31,516 nt of DNA from assembly GCA_905206455.1 (NCBI GenBank), contig CAJLHL010000013.1, positions 1 to 31,516 on the forward strand, given 5' to 3'. A model generated the notes under the pieces. It did no database searches. It saw only the letters and a program-made list of their open reading frames with translations, and was not told the DNA's origin. Positions 1 through 6,647 of the stretch are shown here, in pieces; position 1 is the first letter of the stretch, and each line of letters begins with the position of its first letter. Both the position numbers and the translations under genes were made by a program. The stretch is from an uncultured Eubacteriales bacterium. GTDB lineage: Bacteria > Bacillota > Clostridia > Peptostreptococcales > Anaerovoracaceae.

Positions 1-31
1 TACACAGAAAGACAAAAATGAAGGAAAAATA

Positions 32-1324
32 ATGCAGAAAAATACATACCGGCTGCTGACAGAAAAATTCGGTATTTCCGAGAAAGTTCTGGAACTGATC
101 GGCAGAGCAGAGGAAAAGGCAGCGGGAAAATTCGCCGAACTGGACGATATCCGCGCATACAACCAGTATAAGGTACTGGATATCTTTCGAAAGAATAAAA
201 TCAGCGACCGTCATTTCGCCTGGAATACGGGCTACGGATATGACGACGCGGGCAGAGAAGCGCTTGAGAGCGTGTACGCCGGTGTCTTCGGGGCGGAGAG
301 CGCTATCGTTCGCCCATTGATCGTCAACGGCACTCATGCCCTGACGCTGACGCTGACAGGAATTCTGCGGCCGGGAGATGAAATCGTCTACTGTACCGGA
401 GCGCCTTACGATACGCTGGAAGAAGTCATCGGCATCCGCGGCGAAGGAAGAGGATCGCTGAAAGAATTCGGCATCACTTACCGTCAGGTAGATCTGCTAA
501 AAAACGGCAGAATCGATCTTGAAGGCGTCAAACAAGTCATCAATGACAAGACGCGGATGATGTGTGTCCAGAGAGCTACCGGTTACGGCTGGCGCAGAGC
601 TATTACCATCGACGAAATCGAAGAATGGGTCGCAGTGGTAAAATCTGTGAGATCGGATATAATATGTATGGCGGATAACTGTTACGGCGAATTTCTCGAC
701 ATCAAAGAGCCTACCGATGTCGGCGTCGACGTCATGGCAGGCTCGCTGATCAAAAATCCCGGCGGCGGCATCGCTCTGGCCGGCGGATATATCGCGGGCC
801 GGCAGGATCTGATCGAGCTGATCTCCTATCGGATGACCTCTCCGGGAATCGGTAAGGAGTGCGGCCTGATGTTCGGTCAGACAAGAAATATGTTTCAGGG
901 ATTCTTCATGGCGCCCAATGTGGTAAACGGAGCAGTGAAAGGGGCAATGCTCTGCGCCGCGGCTTTTGAAGAACTGGGTTTCGAAGTCTGTCCGACCTCA
1001 GCCGAGGATCGCAGTGATATCATCGAAGCGGTAAAACTCGGTTCTCCGGAAGCCGTCATCGCATTCTGCAGGGGAATACAGAGCGCTGCTCCCATCGATT
1101 CCTACGTTACGCCGGAACCGTGGGACATGCCCGGCTACAGTGATCCTGTGATCATGGCGGCGGGAGCCTTTGTACAGGGGTCCTCGATAGAGCTCTCCGC
1201 CGATGCTCCCATTCGTGAACCATATATCGTATACTTCCAGGGGGGAATTACATACGAACATTCGAAATTCGGCGTGATCAAAGCGCTTCAGGCGCTCTGC
1301 GACGAAAAACTCATCGATCTTTAA
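32..1324 (+). CDS. Methionine gamma-lyase family PLP-dependent protein
   Basis: This is a 430-residue fold-type I PLP enzyme of the family annotated as methionine gamma-lyase family or 'aluminium resistance protein'. By family knowledge it is a cytosolic C-S lyase-like protein of unproven substrate. Visible in the sequence are an Asp in MADNCYGEF (Asp215), expected to contact the pyridine nitrogen, and Lys241 in GSLIKNPGGG, the expected Schiff-base lysine, followed by the glycine-rich GGGIALAGGYIAG stretch. Length is normal and both ends are present. The ATG overlaps a TAA (TAATG) that could be the stop of an upstream gene cut by the window edge, with AAGGAAA just upstream as the ribosome binding site. 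In many Clostridia this gene follows miaA/hfq, but that part lies outside the window. Family confident, substrate unknown. Confidence 0.9.
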   Translation: MQKNTYRLLTEKFGISEKVLELIGRAEEKAAGKFAELDDIRAYNQYKVLDIFRKNKISDRHFAWNTGYGYDDAGREALESVYAGVFGAESAIVRPLIVNGTHALTLTLTGILRPGDEIVYCTGAPYDTLEEVIGIRGEGRGSLKEFGITYRQVDLLKNGRIDLEGVKQVINDKTRMMCVQRATGYGWRRAITIDEIEEWVAVVKSVRSDIICMADNCYGEFLDIKEPTDVGVDVMAGSLIKNPGGGIALAGGYIAGRQDLIELISYRMTSPGIGKECGLMFGQTRNMFQGFFMAPNVVNGAVKGAMLCAAAFEELGFEVCPTSAEDRSDIIEAVKLGSPEAVIAFCRGIQSAAPIDSYVTPEPWDMPGYSDPVIMAAGAFVQGSSIELSADAPIREPYIVYFQGGITYEHSKFGVIKALQALCDEKLIDL

Positions 1325-1361
1325 TTCTGTCTGCCGCCGTTGGCCGCGGATCAGACGTGAA

Positions 1362-1403
1362 GCCGAAACGAATACTTCCGGAATACCGGATTTTGTTTTC
1401 GGC
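1362..1403 (+). terminator. Imperfect hairpin after the PLP enzyme gene
   Basis: GCCGAAAC (1362-1369) can pair with GTTTTCGGC (1395-1403) with one bulge, around an inner CCGG-AATA-CCGG mini-stem. There is no clean T-run after it, so termination is only a weak inference. Confidence 0.25.
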
Positions 1404-1467
1404 ATTCGGCCTGGGACAAACTAAAGCAAAAGGGGAAATAACTATTCGATTCAGGGGATTATAAGAC

Positions 1468-2271
1468 ATGAAAAAAAACAAAACAAAAACGGCGGCGGAA
1501 GAACCGGAATATAAGATGAAAAGAACGAATATGAGCCGATCCAAAAAGATCTTGTCGCTGCTTCAGTTTGCGTTACTGCTGGGGATCATCATCGGAATTC
1601 CTGCGGCGCTTTATTTCTGCAATCCGGAGATCATCGAAAATTTTAAATCGATCGATAAGTTCAACGCGTGGATTGCGGATTATAAGGGAATCGGCCTTAT
1701 CATCTATCTCATCTGTCAGATCGCTCAGATTGTCATCTGTGTACTGCCGGGGCAGGTAATTCAGATTGCGGGAGGATATCTTTTCGGATTTGTGGTGACC
1801 TTTTTTATCTCTATCATCGGAGCCGTCATCGGTACAGTGATCACGTTTTATCTGGCAAAACTGCTGGGAAGAAACGCAATCATGCTCATCTGCGGAGAAC
1901 AGCGGTTCCACAAATACCAGCGCATTATGTCCACACAGCGCGCCAGAAAAATCATATTTCTCATCTATCTGATACCGGGGCTTCCGAAAGACCTTTTGGC
2001 GTACGCTGCAGGCGTGTCCGGTATCAACGCGCTGGAATTTACATTTTTGTCGATCATGGGAAGGATTCCCGCGATGACAGTTTCCATTCTCTTCGGCGTG
2101 AGTCTGTATTCTGACAATTATCTCAGCGCAGTTCTGATTGCGGCGGCGATGGCGGTCGTTCTTCTGATCTGTTTTATCAAGAGAAAAGCTCTGACAGACT
2201 TTATCGAAAAGGCGGAATCGAAAACATCTGAAATTTATCGTTCAAAGTCGCACCGCCGCCGCGACAGCTGA
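1468..2271 (+). CDS. TVP38/TMEM64 family membrane protein (VTT domain)
   Basis: This 267-residue polytopic membrane protein has a basic N-terminal tail, a first transmembrane segment around residues 30-50, and a VTT (SNARE-associated Golgi protein) core from about residue 70 to 220. The core shows the family patterns PGQVIQIAGGYLFG, GAVIGTVITFYLAKLLGR and the re-entrant-loop signature LIYLIPGLPKDLLAYAAGVS. Bacterial relatives (DedA/TVP38) sit in the inner membrane and have been linked to lipid scrambling and membrane homeostasis, but no specific role can be read here. The start is the first ATG with AGGGGAT upstream; an ATG 16 codons in (1516) is possible because the first residues are only charged tail. 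The gene stands alone between two hairpins. Confidence 0.85.
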   Translation: MKKNKTKTAAEEPEYKMKRTNMSRSKKILSLLQFALLLGIIIGIPAALYFCNPEIIENFKSIDKFNAWIADYKGIGLIIYLICQIAQIVICVLPGQVIQIAGGYLFGFVVTFFISIIGAVIGTVITFYLAKLLGRNAIMLICGEQRFHKYQRIMSTQRARKIIFLIYLIPGLPKDLLAYAAGVSGINALEFTFLSIMGRIPAMTVSILFGVSLYSDNYLSAVLIAAAMAVVLLICFIKRKALTDFIEKAESKTSEIYRSKSHRRRDS

Positions 2272-2280
2272 GCGGCGGCG
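2254..2280 (+). terminator. GC-rich hairpin overlapping the stop codon
   Basis: A perfect 9-bp stem CGCCGCCGC (2254-2262) / GCGGCGGCG (2272-2280) encloses the TGA stop and is followed by ATTTATTATA. The tail is AT-rich but not a pure T-run. It may be a weak terminator or a 3'-end stabiliser. Confidence 0.45.
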
Positions 2281-2295
2281 ATTTATTATACAAGA

Positions 2296-2345
2296 GAAAC
2301 AGGATGACGGGTTTGCTGTTTATCCGTGCTCTGTTTCGTTTTTTT
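2296..2345 (+). terminator. Likely rho-independent terminator
   Basis: GAAACAG (2296-2302) pairs with CTGTTTC (2331-2337), with inner CGG/CCG pairing, and is followed directly by a T7 run (2339-2345). It fits as the end of the VTT-protein transcript. Confidence 0.6.
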
Positions 2346-2377
2346 ATTCAGACGACAACTTGCGGACGATACAAGTC

Positions 2378-2389
2378 TATCAATTGATA
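2378..2389. promoter_or_regulatory. 12-bp perfect palindrome in the exchanger leader
   Basis: TATCAATTGATA is a perfect palindrome ending just before the AAGGAG ribosome binding site of the Ca2+ exchanger. It could be an operator or a chance AT-rich palindrome; no matching regulator is evident. Confidence 0.25.
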
Positions 2390-2399
2390 AGGAGAATTC

Positions 2400-3344
2400 A
2401 TGCAGGCGATATTACTTAATTTATTCTTGCTGGCAGTGGGATTTCTGCTGCTTGTAAAAGGCGCTGATTATTTTATCGACGGCGCTACCAGCATAGCTTT
2501 GAAATTCCACATACCGATGATCGTCATCGGTCTCACCGTAGCGGCATTCGGAACATCTCTTCCGGAAGCTGCCATCAGTATCAATGCGGCGTTTAAGGAA
2601 AATGCCGGTATTTCCGTCGGGAATGTCATCGGAAGCAATATCCTGAATATCCTGCTGATTCTCGGACTCTCAGCCTGTATCACGCCGCTGACAGTGAGAA
2701 AAAATACGATTCGGATCGAAATTCCTCTGGTGATCGGCATCAGCGTACTGCTCACCGGCGCAGGAGCTCTTTTGGGAGAACTTACTTTCTTCTGCGGCAT
2801 CTTGCTATGGATACTCTTTATCGCATTTCTTGTCTATCTCTTCTGCCTGACGAAAAAGGGCGACGGAAATCCCGGAGCAGGCGCCGGGCAGGCACCGCTC
2901 AGCACCGGCCGTTCGCTGTTCTGTGTCATCATAGGACTCACGGCCATCGTCTTAGGCAGTGACGTAGCCGTAGACAGCGCTACAGTCATCGCCAAATACA
3001 TCGGTGTTAGCGACAGGGTGATCGGTCTTACCGTCGTGGCGTTCGGAACCAGTCTTCCTGAGCTGGTCACCAGCACAAAAGCCGCGCTGCGAGGCAGTGC
3101 GGATATCGCTGTAGGCAACATCGTCGGCAGCAATATCTTCAATATCCTTTTTGTTCTCGGCACTTCCAGCCTTCTGACTCCTATCGTATTCAGTCAGAAA
3201 TTTATTATCGACGGCATCGTCTGTGTTGCCTCCGCCGTGCTGCTGTACCTCTTCTGTGCGAAAAAGCAAATGCTCACAAGAAAACACGGGCTGATCATGC
3301 TGCTGCTGTATGCGGTTTACTTTATCTATCTCGTAATGAGGTAA
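2400..3344 (+). CDS. Calcium/sodium antiporter (CaCA family, YrbG-like)
   Basis: This 314-residue integral membrane cation/Ca2+ exchanger of the K+-dependent Na+/Ca2+ exchanger-like (YrbG) group exchanges cations across the cytoplasmic membrane. It has the classic internal duplication of two Na_Ca_ex domains. Each has an alpha-repeat: GTSLPEAA at residues 51-58 followed by VGNVIGSNILNI, and GTSLPELV at 216-223 followed by VGNIVGSNIFNI. The Glu of each GTSLPE motif and the Asn/Ser of GSN are the expected ion ligands, and all are present. A short hydrophilic Gly/Ala-rich loop (about 152-172) separates the halves. The start is supported by AAGGAG 7 bases upstream. It is transcribed alone, with a strong terminator behind it. 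Physiological ion specificity cannot be read from sequence. Confidence 0.93.
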   Translation: MQAILLNLFLLAVGFLLLVKGADYFIDGATSIALKFHIPMIVIGLTVAAFGTSLPEAAISINAAFKENAGISVGNVIGSNILNILLILGLSACITPLTVRKNTIRIEIPLVIGISVLLTGAGALLGELTFFCGILLWILFIAFLVYLFCLTKKGDGNPGAGAGQAPLSTGRSLFCVIIGLTAIVLGSDVAVDSATVIAKYIGVSDRVIGLTVVAFGTSLPELVTSTKAALRGSADIAVGNIVGSNIFNILFVLGTSSLLTPIVFSQKFIIDGIVCVASAVLLYLFCAKKQMLTRKHGLIMLLLYAVYFIYLVMR

Positions 3345-3391
3345 AGAGATACAAACAAAAAGGCAGCGTGAACACGAAAAATGACAAAAAT

Positions 3392-3440
3392 AAAAAAACT
3401 CCGCGGGATTACGTTTTGAATCCCATGGAGTTTTTTTATT
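3392..3440. terminator. Strong bidirectional terminator
   Basis: ACTCC/GGAGT and GGGATT/AATCCC form a two-part stem bounded by an A7 run on the left and a T7 run on the right. It lies between the convergent exchanger (+) and VOC gene (-) and can end transcription from both sides. Confidence 0.85.
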
Positions 3441-3505
3441 TACCGCTGTCAGACTGCACCCGTCGATGCTTCTGTTTTGCTCCGGCGGATTTCTCTGTTT
3501 TAATC

Positions 3506-3865
3506 TCATTCTGTAAATTCAATACGCATGCCATCCGGATCCGCGACGGTAAAATGTCTCGGTTTTGGGGGAGTATCGCTGATATCCGAAGGGGAGAGAC
3601 CCATCTCAGCCAACTGGCCGTGTTTTTCTTCTAATCGTCCCTTTGCGGAATAACTCATCACGATTCCTTTTGTCTCTACCGTTTCTATGTTCTTTTCGGG
3701 CTGAATAAATTCCAAAGTTATGCTTTCTTCCGCATCCGACATAAAAACAATGCGGCCGATTTCAGGATGAAACCTTCTCACTCCATGCATTTCCACTGCA
3801 CGCTGATAAAAATCAATACTCTTCTCGATATCCCTGACCAACATCGTAATATAGTTCAATTTCAT
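3506..3865 (-). CDS. VOC (glyoxalase/bleomycin resistance) superfamily protein
   Basis: This 119-residue single VOC domain of betaalphabetabetabeta type is typical of small cytosolic glyoxalase-like proteins. The start MKLNYITMLVRD is chosen because GGAGG lies 7 bases upstream (3874-3878) and because it matches the usual family N-terminus; an upstream in-frame ATG would add 22 charged residues with no homology. The C-terminal signature FTVADPDGMRIEFTE is clear. The first-strand residue that is His in metal-dependent glyoxalase I is Tyr5 here, so classic glyoxalase I metal chemistry is doubtful. Substrate unknown. It stands alone, with an extended -10 promoter about 140 bases upstream. Confidence 0.85.
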   Translation of the reverse strand: MKLNYITMLVRDIEKSIDFYQRAVEMHGVRRFHPEIGRIVFMSDAEESITLEFIQPEKNIETVETKGIVMSYSAKGRLEEKHGQLAEMGLSPSDISDTPPKPRHFTVADPDGMRIEFTE

Positions 3866-4004
3866 ACTGACGCCTCCGTATTCGTATTTCCGCTTGCAAT
3901 TATTCTTTTCTCTCCGCTGTTTGTCCATCAAGTCCGCATTGTATCGTTTACCGAAGCCCTCATTATCCGGAACTTCACGCCGACAGACAGAAGTTTAATA
4001 ATTT

Positions 4005-4013
4005 ATTATATCA
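4005..4013 (-). promoter_or_regulatory. Extended -10 promoter for the VOC gene
   Basis: On the minus strand the sequence reads TGATATAAT, a perfect TGnTATAAT extended -10. No good -35 is seen. The predicted leader is about 135 bases; no riboswitch fold was recognised in it. Confidence 0.5.
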
Positions 4014-4102
4014 TGAATTTTTATACTGCCGGCGTACAGGTTTACATGATGTGACAATTTCTTCTCTGCAGCTGCACCGTATTCCGCTGAAAACAAAAAA
4101 CA

Positions 4103-4114
4103 GAACAAATGTTC
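4103..4114. promoter_or_regulatory. LexA/DinR-type SOS box 1
   Basis: GAACAAATGTTC is a perfect match to the Gram-positive LexA core GAAC-N4-GTTC. It sits 9 bases upstream of the -35 hexamer. Confidence 0.75.
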
Positions 4115-4123
4115 ATATTTTTC

Positions 4124-4152
4124 TTGACTGCAAACTTTTGTTCTGATATATT
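4124..4152 (+). promoter_or_regulatory. Sigma-A promoter of the LysM gene
   Basis: TTGACT (4124-4129), a 17-base spacer and TATATT (4147-4152) make a near-consensus promoter reading into the LysM pseudogene. It is interleaved with three LexA-like boxes. Confidence 0.75.
4132..4143. promoter_or_regulatory. LexA-like box 2 (promoter spacer)
   Basis: AAACTTTTGTTC differs from GAAC-N4-GTTC only at the first base and lies between the -35 and -10 hexamers, 29 bp from box 1. Confidence 0.55.
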
Positions 4153-4161
4153 ATTTTTATC

Positions 4162-4173
4162 AAACAAATGTTC
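4162..4173. promoter_or_regulatory. LexA-like box 3 (start-proximal)
   Basis: AAACAAATGTTC has one difference from GAAC-N4-GTTC and lies just downstream of the expected transcription start, 30 bp from box 2. Confidence 0.6.
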
Positions 4174-4191
4174 GATAGGGAGGAAATAACT

Positions 4192-4477
4192 ATGCTGAAA
4201 CATTATAGAATTAAATCCGCACCGCGTTTTATCACTTTTATTACAATCTGCACTCTCACTGTGATCTTTGCTTTCATCTCTGTTACTGGGATAAATAATG
4301 CAGAAGGTCTTTCGGACGAAAGCGCCGCTGTGCAGTATCAGCAAGTAGAGGTCCGCTGCGGTGATACTCTGTGGGAACTCGCTGCGGAAGACGGTTCATG
4401 CGATTTGTACGCTTAACGATGTGGAAGCAGGCAGCATCCGGGAGGGAGATATACTTCTGATTCCTTCTATGATATGA
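4192..4477 (+). pseudogene. Broken LysM protein (YneA-like SOS division-inhibitor type)
   Basis: The gene starts at ATG 4192 behind AGGGAGG and encodes a short basic N-terminus, one membrane anchor (about residues 14-35, FITICTLTVIFAFISVTG) and the first half of a LysM domain (VEVRCGDTLWELAAED). The frame then stops at TAA 4414-4416. The rest of the domain is present in another frame: TVHAICTLNDVEAG then SIREGDILLIPSMI, ending at TGA 4475-4477. Compared with the usual order GDTLWxIAxxYG...RKxVYxICxLND, about eight to ten residues are also missing, so a deletion of about 26-29 bases near 4388-4394 fits better than a single-base sequencing error. In Bacillus, yneA-type genes are LexA-controlled and sit beside lexA; here lexA is not adjacent. 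The promoter and SOS boxes look intact. LysM identity is confident; the cell-division role is inference. Confidence 0.75.
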
Positions 4478-4569
4478 ATATCGAAAGCTATGATTTACTG
4501 CAGATGAAAAAGATGCAATATCGTTTTTCTGAGAAAAGAAGTTTTATTGTTATCGACGTTATCGACTGA
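4474..4569 (+). CDS. Possible 31-residue ORF overlapping the LysM end
   Basis: The ATG overlaps the ancestral LysM stop codon as ATGA, the arrangement of translationally coupled genes. The product (MNIESYDLLQMKKMQY..., ending VIDVID) is short, has no recognised domain and contains a GTTATCGAC tandem repeat near its end. No independent ribosome binding site is clear, though GGGAGGG lies about 30 bases upstream. It may be the remnant of a longer downstream gene of an SOS operon, or chance. Confidence 0.2.
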   Translation: MNIESYDLLQMKKMQYRFSEKRSFIVIDVID

Positions 4570-4638
4570 AACGAATTCAGCTGACGGATCATTTTCCCGT
4601 AATCACTGATTTACGCCTTCAAATTTTAACATTTCCGA

Positions 4639-4676
4639 CGGGCTTCTGTGAAAATTACCATTTTCACAGAAGCCCG
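4639..4676. repeat. Perfect 16-bp inverted repeat
   Basis: CGGGCTTCTGTGAAAA (4639-4654) is perfectly repeated in inverse at 4661-4676 around a 6-base loop TTACCA. No T-run follows on either strand, so it is not a simple terminator. Confidence 0.7.
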
Positions 4677-4685
4677 AAAACGGAA

Positions 4686-4704
4686 CCTGCCGCTCTGCGG
4701 CAGG
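4686..4704. repeat. GC-rich 8-bp hairpin
   Basis: CCTGCCGC and GCGGCAGG flank a TCT loop. It lies 9 bases after the previous inverted repeat and is followed by CGATTCTTATACT; a weak terminator is possible. Confidence 0.5.
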
Positions 4705-4743
4705 CGATTCTTATACTAATATACCATTATACCATCAATACAC

Positions 4744-4789
4744 AATCAGAGGATCGGATCATGAAGGATGATCCGATCCTCTGATTTTT
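4744..4789 (+). terminator. Strong 19-bp terminator hairpin
   Basis: AATCAGAGGATCGGATCAT (4744-4762) pairs perfectly with 4768-4786 around a GAAGG loop and runs into TTTT on the + strand. No intact + strand gene lies within 260 bases upstream, so it may end the old LysM transcript or an unrecognised RNA. Confidence 0.7.
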
Positions 4790-4819
4790 CCGGCGATCTT
4801 TTCGGTCTATATAAGATTA

Positions 4820-4828
4820 TGATATAAT
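4820..4828 (+). promoter_or_regulatory. Extended -10 promoter of the thioesterase gene
   Basis: TGATATAAT fits TGnTATAAT exactly. The -35 region is poor, as is common for extended -10 promoters. It predicts a leader of roughly 140 bases. Confidence 0.55.
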
Positions 4829-4975
4829 TAATTCATCATCTTATCTTATTCAATATCGAACAATCGATATTGAAACGACAGACTTTATGATCGCTGGCCG
4901 ATACTGCAGGAATACACCGGCAGCAGTGTAATTTACAGCAGGCAGGCAGTCGGCGGAGCGGAGAAGGAGCAGAAA

Positions 4976-5434
4976 ATGACAAACGCAGAATTACGCGAAG
5001 CATTAAAGAGAGAAATCGCCATCCCTCATGAAGAGTTGAAATTCAAACATCCTACCGTAGATGACATCGGTACGGAATTTGTAGATTATACGGAGAACGG
5101 AGAACTTACTCTGGCATATCCTCTGAAGCCTGAGCAGCGTAACGGCTATCAGCTTCTTCAAGGAGGTTATATCTCCGTATTTTTCGATAATAATTTCGGA
5201 CTTTTCGGTTATGTATCTACAGGAGCACAGCCGCTTCCCACAGTAAATATGACCCTCAATTTTCATAAAGCCGTACTGGAAGATACAGACAAACTCTGGA
5301 TTACGACTCGTGTAACCTCCGCAGGCAAGCGGATATTGTCCATGTCCGGTGAAGCGAGAAACGCCGCCGGTCACCTGATCGCCACCTGTCAGACAAATAT
5401 GCTCAATGCTACGGGAGCGCGCATCTATATTTAA
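4976..5434 (+). CDS. PaaI-type hotdog thioesterase
   Basis: This is a 152-residue single hotdog-fold protein of the PaaI/acyl-CoA thioesterase family, expected in the cytosol as a multimer hydrolysing acyl-CoA thioesters. The catalytic region is the LLQGGYISVFFDNNFG segment: Gly-Gly at 63-64 replaces the usual HGG turn context and Asp71 on the following helix is the likely catalytic acid. TVNMTLNFHKAVLED and the later TSAGKRILSMSGEARN form the typical beta-sheet motifs. The His that often precedes GG in PaaI (HGG) is Gln62 here, which may change substrate or rate. GAAGGAG lies 8 bases before the ATG. No neighbour indicates a pathway. Confidence 0.85.
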   Translation: MTNAELREALKREIAIPHEELKFKHPTVDDIGTEFVDYTENGELTLAYPLKPEQRNGYQLLQGGYISVFFDNNFGLFGYVSTGAQPLPTVNMTLNFHKAVLEDTDKLWITTRVTSAGKRILSMSGEARNAAGHLIATCQTNMLNATGARIYI

Positions 5435-5498
5435 ATTCCTGTAAGAACAGATACAGGGCGCAGACCGTTATGATTATTGATAATGCAAAATCCGAAAA

Positions 5499-5589
5499 AT
5501 CAGGAAGTTGCGAGAAGAGTTTACTCAACTATTCCCAAAATTTATATTTTAGGAATAGTTAGATTTCGAACTTCTCCAATTTTCCTGAT
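5499..5589. repeat. 91-nt nested three-part hairpin
   Basis: Three successive stems are nested: ATCAGGAA (5499) / TTCCTGAT (5582), GAGAAG (5512) / CTTCTC (5571), and AACTATTCC (5527) / GGAATAGTT (5552). The + strand continues with a pyrimidine-rich tail. It may end the thioesterase transcript or be a small non-coding mobile repeat. Confidence 0.55.
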
Positions 5590-5907
5590 ATCCCTTTATA
5601 TCTCTTTTCTTTTAATTTAATTAATCATGGGATTATCTTTTCTCCTATCCCTATTTGATTTGCCGCCCGAGTCTCGTTCAGAACTGCTTTCCCTTACCTT
5701 TTTCAATTCCTCTCATAACCGTTTCTCCGTCCGCGCAGTTTTTCCGGTAACATGAACTATAAAACGAAAGACTTTTGGGAATTCGCTGAATTCCTCTAAA
5801 AAACGGAATCTCAAGCCACGCGCAAAAATAATAAAAAATAAATTTATTTTATTGACGAAAATCGTCTTATAACTTTTTACAAGTGTCATTAAAATGAGGA
5901 AAAACCT

Positions 5908-5925
5908 GTGTTTCCAATGGTTTTC
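5908..5925. repeat. 18-bp direct repeat, copy 1
   Basis: GTGTTTCCAATGGTTTTC recurs at 6797-6814 with a single mismatch. The two copies bracket the AT-rich segment carrying the ProX-like gene. Confidence 0.6.
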
Positions 5926-5977
5926 CCTTTTGCGTGCCGGGCCCAAGCCCTCGTGCAAATATGAATTTGTCTGTGGC

Positions 5978-6466
5978 TTATATCTGAATGGTATTTACCG
6001 TATTTCCGTGTTTCTGAATAAGTTTCACTAAGTCTTTTGCTTTAAGCCAAACTGTTGCAGTGTTATCATTTGGGTGAACACCTATCAAATCCGAATCGTC
6101 CATAAAGTCATTATCTAAAAATAGTGTCACCTTACATTCGGAATCATTCAACAGCCCAAGAGGTGTTACTGCTCCAGGTATCAATCCCATAATATCCATT
6201 AAATCATCAGCCGATGCAAAAGATAATGCTCTTGTGTTATTGTTTTTACGAAACTCTTTCAAATCTACTCGCTTATCTCCTTTAACGGTAATAAGATAAT
6301 AATTTCTTTTCTTATCATCACGAACAAAGAGATTTTTCGCGTCATATTCAGGATAAGGTATTTCAATATTTGAAAGTTCAGCCATATTATAAACTGCTTC
6401 GTGTTCTGTTATCTCATGCCAAATATTTTCTTGTCTTAAATAATCGTATATTTGTTGTTTATTCAT
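5978..6466 (-). CDS. Prolyl-tRNA editing protein, ProX/PrdX (YbaK-like)
   Basis: This 162-residue stand-alone aminoacyl-tRNA editing domain of the prolyl-tRNA-synthetase-associated type is expected to hydrolyse mischarged (Ala-) tRNA-Pro in the cytosol. Family motifs are in place: DAKNLFVRDDKKRNYYL with the conserved Lys-Asn-Leu-Phe, the GAVTPLGLLND loop (GxxxPxG type) and the DLIGVHPNDNTATVWL segment with the His-Pro-Asn turn. The ATG start gives the family N-terminus MNKQQIYDYL; a TTG eight codons upstream is the only longer option. The ribosome binding site is weak (GGGATGG). The gene is rich in A/T third positions (many AAA, AAT, GAT and TTA codons), unlike its GC-richer neighbours, suggesting later arrival. 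It is monocistronic. Confidence 0.88.
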   Translation of the reverse strand: MNKQQIYDYLRQENIWHEITEHEAVYNMAELSNIEIPYPEYDAKNLFVRDDKKRNYYLITVKGDKRVDLKEFRKNNNTRALSFASADDLMDIMGLIPGAVTPLGLLNDSECKVTLFLDNDFMDDSDLIGVHPNDNTATVWLKAKDLVKLIQKHGNTVNTIQI

Positions 6467-6505
6467 CAATCCATCCCGCCTGCCAATCAAAATTTACATG
6501 TCTGC

Positions 6506-6514
6506 ATTATATCA
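6506..6514 (-). promoter_or_regulatory. Extended -10 promoter of the ProX-like gene
   Basis: The minus strand reads TGATATAAT, matching TGnTATAAT, about 40 bases before the ATG. The -35 is poor. Confidence 0.5.
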
Positions 6515-6554
6515 CCTGTATATGAATTCTTCTATTATTTTCGCTTGTTCATTA

Positions 6555-6636
6555 ATAAGCAGAGCCAATCGCCTTCGCCGACGTCAAGATGAACGGGCTT
6601 CGCCCGCCGCTGACGAGTTCGTCTGCCCCTGCTTAT
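6555..6636. repeat. Compact multi-stem element
   Basis: ATAAGCAG (6555-6562) pairs with CTGCTTAT (6629-6636). Inside lie CGGGC-TTC-GCCCG (6594-6606) and GACGA-GT-TCGTC (6613-6624). This resembles a small structured RNA or a palindromic repeat element, not a gene. Confidence 0.45.
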
Positions 6637-6647
6637 ATAACAGACAA

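Larger units (their letters stand above)
4570..4975. other. Gene-free stretch with three hairpins and a promoter
   Basis: No coding sequence is supported here. The interval holds a 16-bp perfect hairpin, a GC-rich 8-bp hairpin, a 19-bp terminator-like hairpin and then the extended -10 promoter of the thioesterase gene, each listed separately. Short ATACCAT repeats lie between the second and third hairpins. Confidence 0.6.
5435..5977. other. AT-rich stretch without a supportable gene
   Basis: It contains the long nested hairpin at 5499-5589, a pyrimidine-rich tract (about 5600-5750), a small GGAATTC/GAATTCC inverted repeat near 5774-5790 and the first copy of an 18-bp near-direct repeat (5908-5925). 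An 81-codon open frame on the minus strand begins with TTG, lacks a ribosome binding site and looks like no known protein, so I do not call it. Confidence 0.6.

Noticed and set aside
2282..2399. Metal riboswitch upstream of the Ca2+ exchanger
   Set aside because: The leader is about 100 bases and is explained by the upstream terminator and a short palindrome; no yybP-ykoY-type elements were recognised.
4388..4416. Programmed frameshift in the LysM gene
   Set aside because: No slippery heptamer or stimulatory structure is seen at the junction, and residues are missing as well, so a deletion is the simpler reading.
4639..4789. CRISPR array
   Set aside because: The repeats are inverted and unrelated to each other; there is no direct repeat-spacer periodicity.
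5713..5958. An 81-codon minus-strand frame in the AT-rich gap
   Set aside because: TTG start, no ribosome binding site, no recognisable domain, and it runs through a repeat copy.
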